34,081 nucleotides of DNA from an uncultured Aquimarina sp. (GTDB lineage: Bacteria > Bacteroidota > Bacteroidia > Flavobacteriales > Flavobacteriaceae): assembly GCA_947496555.1 (NCBI GenBank), contig CANMDH010000051.1, positions 1 through 34,081 of the forward strand, given 5' to 3'. Each line of letters opens with the position of its first letter. The first letter of the stretch is position 1. This document shows, piece after piece, positions 1 to 8,445 of the stretch. Below the pieces are notes generated by a model that was given only the letters and a program-made list of their open reading frames with translations, made no database searches and was not told the origin of the DNA. A program made the position numbers and the translations under genes.

Positions 1-44
1 ATCTACTTTTTTTCATATCCTAAATTTACAGTTATTTTCTAGTT

Positions 45-299
45 CTAACTGTAGCGGATTTTAGGGATACTTACACAAGCACTTCTCGTGATGTTATCTC
101 GTTTTACGGTTAAAATTCTAATTTCAACAACTTTTTGCTTTTCTTTTTTAAATGCTAATATGTCAACACCGTATTGCCTACCCTTTTCGGGTTTGTATTT
201 AATAGTATACCCTTGCTCAAAAAGTAGGTCTGCCAACAAAGAATCTAACTCTCCGTCTTCCTTAAGAATTGATATGTACTCACGAATTATGAAGTTCAT
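45..299 (-). CDS. Short nuclease-like hypothetical protein, possibly truncated
   Basis: About 84 residues from the ATG at 299, which overlaps the stop of the upstream 532-aa gene by 20 bases, so translational coupling is likely. An upstream in-frame ATG at 353 would overlap by 74 bases and is less likely. The middle reads YTIKYKPEKGRQYGVDILAF and then VVEIRILTVKRDNITR. The GVDI segment followed by a strand with acidic and basic residues resembles the core of PD-(D/E)XK-type nucleases, but the E-x-K signature is not clean (E-I-R here). The protein stops soon after that core, so it may have lost a C-terminal part; no alternative frame continues it convincingly before the window edge. Function is unproven; the nuclease idea is weak inference. 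Confidence 0.5.
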   Translation of the reverse strand: MNFIIREYISILKEDGELDSLLADLLFEQGYTIKYKPEKGRQYGVDILAFKKEKQKVVEIRILTVKRDNITRSACVSIPKIRYS

Positions 300-1878
300 C
301 TTTTGAAATGTATCTGAAATGTAGTCTTTTTGCCTGTTGCCCAATTGGGTCAATAAATTCTAATCTTGGCATTTCCATTGAATGGGAAATACTTTTTGGT
401 TCCATTACGTCTGTGAAACCTTGTTCAGTTTTTGAAAAGAAACCTTTACCCACTCTTAATTGTGTTTTGTCTGCGAAATCTAAAAATGATGGTTTCTTAT
501 TTTCGATTGCTTCATTACCTAGTCCACTAAATTGGACTTTATTATAGTAAGACAATCTCTTTTCAGATGGATTAAATTCATCGTGAATTGGAAGATTGCT
601 TAGTCGGTTAAAAAAATCGTCCGCTTTACCCGTAATTTGTTTAATTATAGCTTTGTGTTTTTTATCAGAGACTCTTTCCTTATTAAGTTTTTCTATCAAT
701 GACGGGTAATTTAAAAGCAATTCAGAATAAATTAAACTTGCGGTATGATTTATTATTTCCTGTGATTCAAGATTCTCTGCCAATATTTGAAAGAGCATTC
801 TATAGGCAACATCTTTATCCCAGGCAAAACTGATTACTCGCAAAGCCAATAGAATAGTTTCTTCTTCATTCAATTCTTTTATCCAAGCGCTATCTAATTG
901 CAAGGAATCTCTTGTGCTTCTAATTTCACTAATCACATATTGAACTGCAAGACCATAATTATGTGATTTTAATAGCCAGGTTGATATTAGCTTATGAAAA
1001 TACTTTGAATTTTTATCGTTGAAGTTGTTCAAAAGATGCTCTAAAACTTGCATACCATTTGCACTTGGCAAATGAAAATCAATCCAATTTTCAAGAAATA
1101 TTTTGATAATCTCAGGATTGGAGTCGAAGAATTTATCAAGCGAAAAGTTTAAAGAATTGTAAATGCCAGAATACTGAAGCGGAACTTTTGCAAGATGCTT
1201 AATTGACAGATAAAATAGCTCCTCATTTTTCTCTAATTCAATAAAAGAATTTAAATCTCTAACTAGTGCAGAATAGATATACGATGATTCAATTTTAAAG
1301 AGCTCTTGTATTCTACTATTAAATTTTGGAAAATCCTCTAGATGACGAGTATAAAAATTCATCAAGTATGCCCAATCAATGTCTTCAAGAATTTCTTTAA
1401 ACTTATTGATGTCTATTAGCTTGTTAATTCTATCGCAAAAGGAGTGTTTTTCTTCAAGGTTTATTATTGTTGCTGCTCGAAACCCGGCAGAGATTCTGAA
1501 ACTGACACCGGATTCGATATTATTGATTATTTCGTCTACAAAGTCTTCACCGACCTTATCCAATCCGTAAACAATACTTGCCCAAAACTCATAAGTATCC
1601 CTTGAGAGGTTCTTCTCAATTTCTTCTTTTATTTGTTTAGCAATTTTAGGGTTGGTCTCAGAGTACTTCTCAAGCCAAGTGTAAAATTGACCACTTGAAA
1701 AATCAGATTTAAAAAACTCGTTTATACTAGCAAAACAGCTTACGAAAAGCTCAACATCTTCTACATTATTATGTTGGTAAAATTGCTGAATATCCCTCCA
1801 GAATTGGAACTTTTCAATACTACGCGTATTGACTTTTTTTAAAAATATTATAGAAGAAAAATCACCTTTGGTGTTCAT
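280..1878 (-). CDS. Large helical-repeat-like hypothetical protein (532 aa)
   Basis: Not recognised. The first ~430 residues are rich in Leu, Ile, Phe, Glu and Lys with regularly spaced amphipathic helices, as in HEAT-like or other alpha-solenoid scaffolds. No Walker, kinase or protease motif is visible. The last ~90 residues change character and carry a run of short conserved-looking segments (PSFLDFADKTQLRVGKGFF, then SHSMEMPRLEFIDPIGQ). There is no signal peptide or membrane segment, so it is probably cytosolic. It starts 47 bases after the stop of hipA on the same strand, and the next short gene overlaps its end, which suggests one transcript with hipB-hipA. Scaffold or effector of a defence or stress module is an inference from context only. 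Confidence 0.7.
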   Translation of the reverse strand: MNTKGDFSSIIFLKKVNTRSIEKFQFWRDIQQFYQHNNVEDVELFVSCFASINEFFKSDFSSGQFYTWLEKYSETNPKIAKQIKEEIEKNLSRDTYEFWASIVYGLDKVGEDFVDEIINNIESGVSFRISAGFRAATIINLEEKHSFCDRINKLIDINKFKEILEDIDWAYLMNFYTRHLEDFPKFNSRIQELFKIESSYIYSALVRDLNSFIELEKNEELFYLSIKHLAKVPLQYSGIYNSLNFSLDKFFDSNPEIIKIFLENWIDFHLPSANGMQVLEHLLNNFNDKNSKYFHKLISTWLLKSHNYGLAVQYVISEIRSTRDSLQLDSAWIKELNEEETILLALRVISFAWDKDVAYRMLFQILAENLESQEIINHTASLIYSELLLNYPSLIEKLNKERVSDKKHKAIIKQITGKADDFFNRLSNLPIHDEFNPSEKRLSYYNKVQFSGLGNEAIENKKPSFLDFADKTQLRVGKGFFSKTEQGFTDVMEPKSISHSMEMPRLEFIDPIGQQAKRLHFRYISKDELHNS

Positions 1879-1925
1879 TGTACCATTTTAATTAATTATA
1901 ATTTTTAACAATATTCATCCTGCCG

Positions 1926-3176
1926 TTACCACCTAAAAGCCCCTTCCATCAATTCTACCTCACTTCTTTTTATTCCTACTTCTTCGGCAATATGTTTCCA
2001 ATTTTTGACAACTGTTAATACTTCAGAAAGTATAGTTTCCATTTCACTTTCGCTTAAACGAAAATACTCGCCAACATTTTTAGCCAAATCAAAGTTTAAA
2101 GCATTATCGTCCATATCTATATTTAGTGAAAGTCCATCTTTTTCGATTGATGGATTCAGGTCATAGGCAGGTGATAATATCCAACCTTTGTCGGTTAAGA
2201 TAAATCCGTGATTTCGCAAATGGTCATCCGTATTAGAAATTGCTATGTTAAACACGATACGCCGCCAAAGTTGATGCAAATTAGCCTCTACATCTGCACC
2301 ATAGTTTTCTATAAATTCTACGATTTCGAGATAACTAGGTGCAGACTCTTTTATGATATCTTCGGTATTTCCGGTCATCGTCATTGCGGATGCAAAGTGA
2401 ATGCGTTTTCCATTGTCCCTATCAAACCGTCTTGTTAAGAATGTGTGATACTGACCGCTAATCTTCTCTATTTTAGAATCTGTCATTTCTATACCCGCTG
2501 CAGTAGCCAATTGATAGGCTAAAAACTCCCAAGCAGCTTTATCAACTGTATCTGTTTTTGACGGAAACTTGGCTATCCAAAGATTCTTTTTGGTATCAAA
2601 AATATTTGCCTTGGGTCTCGCACCGCCTAATGATGAACCCGGTGCAATCAATACCGCAATCCATTTTCTTATGGCTTCACTTTGGTCATCACTTTCCAAT
2701 TGTTTAGCGGCTTCCTGTAAATCGCCCAATGACGACCAAGGTGGTGTTGGGGTTTGTGCATCATTATCCAAGAAAGGGCCGTCCAAGTCAGTTTTAAAAC
2801 GCAAAGCACCCATTCTGCTTTCATCATAAACCCCAAGCAAATAATCTATTTCATAGAGTGTACTTGCCTTTTCATTATTTGCACGAGCATCTTGAGTTGC
2901 TCTACGCTTCATTAAAGTCTTACCCCAAGTGTCTGGCATACTATCTAAAAAGATTCCGAAATTCTCTTTGTTGGTTGGATATTGCGGACCAGAATAGAAA
3001 TCGATGTCTGGGTCTAACAATCTTTGTGCATCGGTTTTTAACCAATCTTTATCATACTCAAAACTGAATGCTTTTTTTCCCTTGGCAAAATGTGCCGATA
3101 AAGTTCCTATTAGTGTTGGTTCTTTAAGACCTACCCAATCAGCAAAAACATATATGTCAAATTTTCCTGTTGCCAT
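1926..3176 (-). CDS. hipA: HipA-family Ser/Thr kinase toxin
   Basis: HipA kinases of type II toxin-antitoxin modules phosphorylate cytosolic targets such as aminoacyl-tRNA synthetases and are bound by HipB. This protein has 416 residues, close to the family's usual ~400-440. An N-terminal HipA-N1-like domain covers about residues 1-110. The phosphate-binding/activation loop SLGGARPKANI lies near residue 186. The catalytic loop NTDDHLRN gives D317 and N322, and the metal-binding SPAYD gives D339, matching the D-N-D arrangement of Escherichia coli HipA. All three residues are present, so the kinase looks active. It starts 5 bases after the hipB stop. The gene order hipB-hipA followed by two unknown genes is unusual. 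Family assignment is firm; the cellular target cannot be told. Confidence 0.93.
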   Translation of the reverse strand: MATGKFDIYVFADWVGLKEPTLIGTLSAHFAKGKKAFSFEYDKDWLKTDAQRLLDPDIDFYSGPQYPTNKENFGIFLDSMPDTWGKTLMKRRATQDARANNEKASTLYEIDYLLGVYDESRMGALRFKTDLDGPFLDNDAQTPTPPWSSLGDLQEAAKQLESDDQSEAIRKWIAVLIAPGSSLGGARPKANIFDTKKNLWIAKFPSKTDTVDKAAWEFLAYQLATAAGIEMTDSKIEKISGQYHTFLTRRFDRDNGKRIHFASAMTMTGNTEDIIKESAPSYLEIVEFIENYGADVEANLHQLWRRIVFNIAISNTDDHLRNHGFILTDKGWILSPAYDLNPSIEKDGLSLNIDMDDNALNFDLAKNVGEYFRLSESEMETILSEVLTVVKNWKHIAEEVGIKRSEVELMEGAFRW

Positions 3177-3181
3177 CTTTC

Positions 3182-3469
3182 TTATAATAAATCAAGGTCT
3201 TGAAGTTTTCTGCCAAATTCATCATCTACTGCCAGCTTTTTGAAATCGTCTTCCAAGTTGAGAACTCTAAATACATTAAAATAGGAACCTATGGCAACCG
3301 CTGGGTCGCCTTTTTCTATTCTATACAATGTAGTCCGATTAATACCCGCACGTTCGGAAACCTGCTCAGCTGTGAGCTTTCTTCGCTTTCGTGCAAGCTT
3401 TATATTCTCGCCCAAATGCTCAAATACTTTCTGATATTTTGGTAACAGAACTGTTTTCTTAGAATTCAT
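3182..3469 (-). CDS. hipB: HipB-like XRE-family antitoxin/repressor
   Basis: A 95-residue protein with a helix-turn-helix of the XRE/Cro type at about residues 34-75 (LTAEQVSERAGINRTTLYRI, then EKGDP). Short length, HTH content and position directly upstream of hipA identify it as the cognate antitoxin and probable autorepressor. The ATG at 3469 follows a promoter-like element on the minus strand (CAAATTTA at 3488-3495, which reads TAAATTTG on the minus strand). That element lies inside an 11-base inverted repeat, the likely operator. Known for the family: HipB dimers bind palindromes and hold HipA inactive. Confidence 0.92.
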   Translation of the reverse strand: MNSKKTVLLPKYQKVFEHLGENIKLARKRRKLTAEQVSERAGINRTTLYRIEKGDPAVAIGSYFNVFRVLNLEDDFKKLAVDDEFGRKLQDLDLL

Positions 3470-3471
3470 TT

Positions 3472-3520
3472 TGTTGCATATTTACCACAAATTTACTATT
3501 TTTGTTGATAATATGCAACA
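3472..3520. promoter_or_regulatory. Divergent promoters inside an 11-bp inverted repeat
   Basis: Arms TGTTGCATATT (3472-3482) and AATATGCAACA (3510-3520) are perfect inverted repeats with 27 bases between them. Between the arms lie two Bacteroidota -7-like elements in opposite directions: TATTTTTG at 3497-3504 for the plus-strand gene at 3527, and TAAATTTG on the minus strand (3488-3495) for hipB. A TTTG at 3470-3473 could be the -33 element for the plus direction, with a 23-base spacer, slightly long. A HipB dimer bound here would cover both promoters. Confidence 0.6.
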
Positions 3521-3526
3521 TTAATA

Positions 3527-4519
3527 ATGATATCCAGAAAAGAACTAAACGAATTGTATAGAGATCCGGCTAAGCCAAAGGATTACGACCAAATTGTACA
3601 GGCTCTCTGCAACAAGGTTTTCAACAATGAGGAAATTTCTCTAGCCGAAGAACAATTTGTCGGGGGAATCATTGAGCAATTAAGAGATAAGAATAATCAA
3701 CGCACTTTTAAAATTGAAGATTATGAGAATTGCGTAAACTATCATTTTAGAAGTAGATACTTAAGGTATGTTAATGACCTCAATGGACATAAAGAGGTAA
3801 TGGACTATGATGGTCCCATATCTACTGTACGGAAAAAAAAGGATGTGGTATTTCTTCAGAAAACCTATGAAGAATGGAAAGTATATCTTAAAGATAAAAC
3901 AAATGGTTTTCGGCTTATAAATTATGTTGCGCAAGAAACCAATTATCAACTAAAACAACTCGATAAGTTTGCAGACAAACTAAAAATTGGTGCTAACTAC
4001 AAAGAGTATTTGCAAAAGACCTTAGTACTTCACGGTAAATACATTTATCTTTTAGTAGCCGAATTCTACCAAGAACTGGGAAAGGATGAGGAAATCATTG
4101 ACCTTAACGGCAATAGGGTTTTGATAGATGGATTTACCTATGTCCATACAATGTTCAGACACTTCTCTTCCCACATTAAACAGCATCAAATGCAAAAATC
4201 TTATCATTTTGACAGCAACATCGGTTTTAAAGAGATACCCTATTTTTTGACAGATGCAATCCGTTCATATACGATATTACCTGAGAGTAGTTCATTCGAC
4301 CAAAGAAGAATTTATTTTAGCTACAACTCGAACCCCTACGCAATTTGGTTCAGACCTTTCAAAAAGGATTTAAAAGGTGGAAAAAGAGAGGAATACTTGA
4401 GAGCGCAAACCTTTTATCCCATAGAGAATCACCAAGAGCTCTCTAAATTATCTGATATGGTACTCTTAAAGGGCAATAGCACCTTTTCTTTTTATCACAA
4501 AACAGATTCTAAAAAATGA
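3527..4519 (+). CDS. Hypothetical protein of 330 aa, partner of downstream nuclease
   Basis: Not recognised. The protein is hydrophilic, without signal peptide or membrane helices. It has a mixed charged N-terminal half (residues 1-130) and a helical middle (about 130-230). The C-terminal part is beta-rich with RRIYFSYNSNPYAIWFRPF followed by a basic KKDLKGGKREEYLRAQTF segment. It is followed after 1 base by the PD-(D/E)XK gene, so the two are surely cotranscribed and probably work together. It faces hipBA across a shared promoter region. Its place on a mobile island next to toxin-antitoxin genes suggests a defence or stability role, but nothing in the sequence proves one. Confidence 0.65.
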   Translation: MISRKELNELYRDPAKPKDYDQIVQALCNKVFNNEEISLAEEQFVGGIIEQLRDKNNQRTFKIEDYENCVNYHFRSRYLRYVNDLNGHKEVMDYDGPISTVRKKKDVVFLQKTYEEWKVYLKDKTNGFRLINYVAQETNYQLKQLDKFADKLKIGANYKEYLQKTLVLHGKYIYLLVAEFYQELGKDEEIIDLNGNRVLIDGFTYVHTMFRHFSSHIKQHQMQKSYHFDSNIGFKEIPYFLTDAIRSYTILPESSSFDQRRIYFSYNSNPYAIWFRPFKKDLKGGKREEYLRAQTFYPIENHQELSKLSDMVLLKGNSTFSFYHKTDSKK

Positions 4520-4520
4520 T

Positions 4521-5000
4521 ATGACAAAACCATTTATACGTTCTATAATCCGGAAATCATTGATGGAACTTTATTCAAAAGATGCATTGTTAATGGATTC
4601 CGCCTATGATATCAACGAAAGAACGGTGACTCATCGGCTCGCAATTTATCTAGAGTCCTATTTTCAGCAGTACGGGTTTGTAGTAGATGTGGAATACAAC
4701 AGAATGCGTGGTGATTGCTCTAGTGACGCTATTGGGAATCTGATGGGTAAACGCCTTAATTGGGAAGAAAATGAACAAGGTTCAAGCTATGTGTATCCCG
4801 ATATCATTGTACATAAAAGAGATACCAATGAAAACTTGTTACTCATTGAGGTTAAAATGTCCTGGAAGAATGGAAAGAGAAGTAACGACCTTCTTAAAAT
4901 AAACGAGTATATAAATGAAATTGGCTACAGATATGGTGTTTATATTGAACTAGCACCGAATATTGAAAATAGCCAAGTGTTATTCGGACCATTTAATTAA
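4521..5000 (+). CDS. PD-(D/E)XK superfamily nuclease-like protein
   Basis: A 159-residue protein with the signature YPDIIVHKRD followed by LLLIEVK: D94, E110 and K112 fit the catalytic PD-(D/E)XK triad, and the region has the expected strand-turn-strand pattern with 15 residues between D and E. No other domain is visible, so it is a minimal nuclease fold. It begins one base after the stop of the 330-aa gene (TGA then ATG), implying translational coupling. Its last 8 bases overlap the end of the convergent coupling-protein gene. Restriction-like or DNA-repair nucleases and defence effectors share this fold; the substrate cannot be inferred. A VRR-NUC or Holliday-junction nuclease is also possible. 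Confidence 0.7.
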   Translation: MTKPFIRSIIRKSLMELYSKDALLMDSAYDINERTVTHRLAIYLESYFQQYGFVVDVEYNRMRGDCSSDAIGNLMGKRLNWEENEQGSSYVYPDIIVHKRDTNENLLLIEVKMSWKNGKRSNDLLKINEYINEIGYRYGVYIELAPNIENSQVLFGPFN

Positions 5001-6572
5001 ATATCAATCGCACATCATCATAAATCCGCTCGAAGTTAGCCTTTAAATCTGCTTGAGAAAATTGCTTAGTTTCAAAAGAAAGTTCCCTTTTAATGTTGGC
5101 CAATTTGAAATGCACTTTCTTATCCTTGCCATCAGCGTAGGTAATGAATTCACCTTGTTTCAATCTAAAGAAAACATCAGCTCTTATCTTTGGGATTTCC
5201 TTTTCGCCCGTGGTAATGCGTGTATCAAAATCCAGATTATGTCCTCGACTTATACTCTTAGTCGGGTTCTTTATAATTTCAAAAAAGCGTTCGTAATATT
5301 TTGCGGTATCTGGGTCGTTAACCTTGCCAAAAAATTGATAGGATAGATTGCTCAATATGGCTTTACTCGCCTTATCGCCATACATCATATCATTCTGAAT
5401 TTTGTCCTGCATTACGTAAATAGTAGCAATGTCGTAACTACGCAACGTTGCCGGAATTCGGTGCATATTCAACAATCTGATAGTTGGTGCTTCTTCCATC
5501 AACAAAAATGAAGGTTTTGAATTTCGCACACTCATTTGCTTGGTAATTGTGTGAATAATAGTGGCAATTACAGACGAGTAAGAGGTCTCAAATTTTGGGT
5601 TGTTCACTACAGAAATTATTGCAGGATTATCTTCGCTATTAATATTCAACGGCACTTCGTCTGCGGACAATGCCATAAAAATGCGTTGTGTGCTAATTCG
5701 CTTTAGCGCATTGGCCAGAGTACTTTTTACACCAGCGGTCTGCCTATCTGAATCCTTGCCACTAATAAAAGCATCAGCCATTGCTCTCGACGTTGTATTT
5801 GTTTCTAAAATCGGATAAGACTATCAATATCGAGCATCTGATAAATGGCTATTAGATGTGGCAGCGTACAGTATTTAGGGTAGTCAGTTTTAAGTTTCCA
5901 AATCAAACCACCAATCAATCCCTCAGCTGCATCATTAAAGAATTTTGTCGTGCCGGTAGTTCCGCTTTCTCTTTGCTCTAAAAGGTTCTCAATTAAGACT
6001 CTTGACACCTCATTTACGCTTTCCTCGTTTTCTAAATAGCGTGGCGCAATAGGATTTACCCTATGAATGATTTTATCGAAGGAAATGACCTTAAACGGAA
6101 TATCGCTATTCTTAAAAAGCGGATACGCCATTTCGGTGAGTTCAAAATCCTTGTAGTCGTGAATAATTCCGCAAAAGCCATTTTCTCGAAAGTGTCTTAG
6201 AAATCCATACACTACACTTTCGGTTTTTCCGCTTCCGGCGGATCCGATGATGGATGCGCCACGTTTAATATTGCCTAATTTAAAATTGCCTTTGGTGGTA
6301 GCGAAGTTGACCTGATATTTGCTATCGCCATTTTGACCGTTTTCGGTTTTATGTAGAAAGACATATAGTCCTGTATTAATTAGCATTAGCGGACAGACCA
6401 AATAGAGCAATATAGATACCAATTCATTTTCTTCTGATAAATAAAATAATAGAATTGAAAGCAGTAGGATATTCAAGAAGAAGGCATATTTTGAAATCCG
6501 AAACATTCCATAGAAAATACAACTGGCCAAGCCAATAATTGAAAGTATTGTTATGAAATTGTCTATCTGCAT
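4993..6572 (-). pseudogene. Conjugative coupling protein (TraG/VirD4-like ATPase), frameshifted
   Basis: Coupling proteins are inner-membrane ATPases that bring relaxase-DNA to the transfer channel. The N-terminal part (6572-5805) has two or three membrane segments in the first ~75 residues and a Walker A motif GSAGSGKTE with K116. It then stops at TAG (5805-5807) after IDSLIRF. The C-terminal part is open in another frame (first ATG at 5781, ending 4993) and carries the Walker B-like FLLMEEAP and the rest of the ATPase domain. Adding one T to the T4 run just before the stop (plus-strand A run 5807-5810) joins the halves as IRFLETNTTSRAMADAF, giving a protein of about 526 residues, the expected size. 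So this is one gene broken by a one-base deletion, or by a homopolymer read error. It lies 5 bases downstream of the relaxase gene. Confidence 0.85.
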
Positions 6573-6577
6573 AACTG

Positions 6578-7609
6578 TTAGATTCCTATGGAACTCGATT
6601 TGATTGCCACTTCGGCACCACGCCTTAAGCGTTTAAAAATACGTAGTGCGATTTGCGCTTGACTAACTGGAATGTTTGGCACTATCGGCAATCCCGTTTT
6701 TGCTATCATTTTGAAAGCCAAGGCCTTTTCGTTAGCTGGTAGTTTCATCAAGGCAGCGAAATAGAGATGGGGATTCTTTACAAAATCCTTTCGGGATTTG
6801 TAGGTCTCAGCATAGTTTCGTTTATAGCCAAAAGTCTTATCGAATGTTTTTTCTGCTCTTTCAAAGAATTTATCTCGGTCAAATCCCCGTTTTATGATTT
6901 CCCCATTCAACTTCACGTCGGATGCTCTGTATTTGCTTCCGGGCGATAAACTGAATCTGTTGGACGCATCCTTACGGCTCACGATAATATGGATGTGGCT
7001 CTGGTTTCCTTCTTTTCGCATTCCCTGGACAATCCGTTTTCCGTTTTGTTGGTGCGGTGCTTGGCGTTCCAATTTTGTTATTTCCTTTTTCATTCTTTTA
7101 ATGTTCCCTTCAACTCGTCCTTTTTGGATATTTCGGATTTCGGTTTTCAGCTGTAGTATTTTTGTTGCGAAAGGTTGGTTCTCTTTTACCTGAAAATCCG
7201 TCCCTTTAAAGGTGCGTTGATGCTCTATTTTTGCATAGTACTTTATGTCATCGATACTAACAGGTCGCCCTTTGATTTCCCTATTAAATGAAGCCACATA
7301 ATCTTTCATCAGCTCGCGAGTATATTTTTTTAAATCTTCGCTACTGTTCTGAAGTTTTCTCAATTCATATTTTGAAGGACTCACGGTAATTGAGTAGAAT
7401 CTCGGCTCGTGTTTTTCCAGTTTGGCGGTATTCCCGTCGATTTCCCTAATGACTTCCTCAGCACAAATCTCGTCGCCGTATTGATTAAAAAAATGTTCCA
7501 TATCCTGTTGTTCCAAACCTTGATTTTCTTTCTCTAAATAGCCAACAAAATCAGCTGAACTTTTGGAAAAATTACCGCCCATTTTTTGAGGTGTTATTGT
7601 GATGTACAT
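6578..7609 (-). CDS. mobB: MobB-family relaxase
   Basis: Relaxases nick the plasmid or element at oriT and stay bound to the 5' end during transfer. The start is taken at the ATG at 7609 (MYITITPQKMGGNFSKS), ten bases after the stop of the accessory gene. The upstream ATGs at 7630 and 7693 would overlap that gene. The sequence shows the Bacteroidota MobB/DUF5712 pattern: GGNFSKSSADFVGYLEKEN near the N-terminus, a helical charged linker at about 130-190, and the histidine cluster SHIHIIVSR typical of HUH metal-binding sites. At 343 residues it is shorter than big conjugative relaxases, as usual for mobilizable elements. It forms an operon with the BfmA/BtgA gene upstream and the coupling gene downstream. 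Confidence 0.88.
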   Translation of the reverse strand: MYITITPQKMGGNFSKSSADFVGYLEKENQGLEQQDMEHFFNQYGDEICAEEVIREIDGNTAKLEKHEPRFYSITVSPSKYELRKLQNSSEDLKKYTRELMKDYVASFNREIKGRPVSIDDIKYYAKIEHQRTFKGTDFQVKENQPFATKILQLKTEIRNIQKGRVEGNIKRMKKEITKLERQAPHQQNGKRIVQGMRKEGNQSHIHIIVSRKDASNRFSLSPGSKYRASDVKLNGEIIKRGFDRDKFFERAEKTFDKTFGYKRNYAETYKSRKDFVKNPHLYFAALMKLPANEKALAFKMIAKTGLPIVPNIPVSQAQIALRIFKRLRRGAEVAIKSSSIGI

Positions 7610-7619
7610 AAGCTGATTT

Positions 7620-8012
7620 TTAAAGTTCATTGTTGATGTTTCGCATTTCGCGAAAGCGTACTTCTTTCTTTTCTTCGGCATATTTCTTTTCAACTATCAA
7701 TGGCTTTTTGTTGGGTTCTTCCATTACAAAAAGGGATTGCAACATTGCCACCGTAGGTTTGGTTTGGGTCTTTTCTACATCACGCATTATGGCGATGATA
7801 GCATTTATTCTTTTGAGCAACTTTGCCTCGATAGTACGTCCAGTTGGTCCTAATTTTTCCTTTGGGGAAATCTCGTTATAGAGAAAGAAATCAAGGATGT
7901 TTTCCATCGCATCGGTGTGCGTTTTAAAGTGCATTTTGGAAAATTCCTGAAACCGCTTGGCAGTTTTTCGCTTGAACCTGATAGTGATGAATGAATCCAT
8001 TTTCTCTCGCAT
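7620..8012 (-). CDS. BfmA/BtgA-family mobilization accessory protein
   Basis: A 130-residue basic protein beginning MREKMDSFITIRFKRKTAKR; the ATG at 8000 is an alternative start. The family helps the relaxase recognise oriT DNA. The N-terminal ~50 residues resemble a ribbon-helix-helix DNA-binding region, and the middle segment SPKEKLGPTGRTIEAKLLKR is characteristic of flavobacterial members as I recall them. The C-terminus is charged and probably disordered. It sits first in the mob operon, just after the hairpin-rich candidate oriT, and is followed after 10 bases by the relaxase. Confidence 0.85.
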   Translation of the reverse strand: MREKMDSFITIRFKRKTAKRFQEFSKMHFKTHTDAMENILDFFLYNEISPKEKLGPTGRTIEAKLLKRINAIIAIMRDVEKTQTKPTVAMLQSLFVMEEPNKKPLIVEKKYAEEKKEVRFREMRNINNEL

Positions 8013-8146
8013 TTTTAAAGATTTGACGTAAATCCATCCCTGTTTACTGGTGTTTCAAGGCCATTTGACGCAAATTGCTGGAATTTTTAAACTTTACTTG
8101 TTTTTAAGTAATTAAAAATCAATGGATTAAAACGAAAATGAAATAT

Positions 8147-8257
8147 GTAACGCGGCGCAGCCCGTTACCCTCTTGCTATTCCTTTTCGTCACGCTCAAGC
8201 GTGACAAAAATCCATACAATCCGGCTAAAAAGCCGATTGCCATTTTCAGGGAAAATG
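8147..8257. other. Candidate origin of transfer (oriT), hairpin cluster
   Basis: The 430-base gap upstream of the mob operon holds four closely spaced hairpins. GTAACG (8147-8152) pairs with CGTTAC (8163-8168), with an inner GGC-GCA-GCC. GTCACGCT (8188-8195) pairs with AGCGTGAC (8198-8205), flanked by TTTT and AAAA. CGGCT (8222-8226) pairs with AGCCG (8231-8235). CATTTTC (8241-8247) pairs with GAAAATG (8251-8257). Stems beside relaxase genes are typical of oriT regions; a nick site probably lies between or beside them, but I cannot place it. The rest of the gap (8013-8146, 8258-8398) shows nothing else that I can support. Confidence 0.5.
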
Positions 8258-8398
8258 ATTTTCCGATATGTTATTTTTCGATGTGTAAGCGTATCGGCGA
8301 AAGTCAAAAAAGTGGATACCTTACTTAAAAACTGAATGCTATATTTCAGTGAAATAAAGATACGTTTTTTTCTTGATTTTGATATGAATTACATGTAA

Positions 8399-8426
8399 AA
8401 ACACCCCTGAAAATTCAGAGGTGTTT
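8399..8426 (-). terminator. Rho-independent terminator of the 65-aa gene
   Basis: Stem AAACACCCCTGAA (8399-8411) and TTCAGAGGTGTTT (8414-8426) with one mismatch. On the minus strand it is followed by a T run (plus-strand A run 8396-8400). It lies 20 bases past the stop of the 65-aa gene. Confidence 0.75.
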
Positions 8427-8445
8427 ACCTTAATGTTTCAAAACT

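Noticed and set aside
5781-5830. Programmed frameshift in the coupling protein
   Set aside because: The T4 run is not a canonical slippery heptamer and no stimulatory structure is evident; a deletion or read error is simpler.
8138-8335. 65-aa plus-strand ORF over the hairpin cluster
   Set aside because: It only translates the inverted repeats of the candidate oriT and has no protein features.
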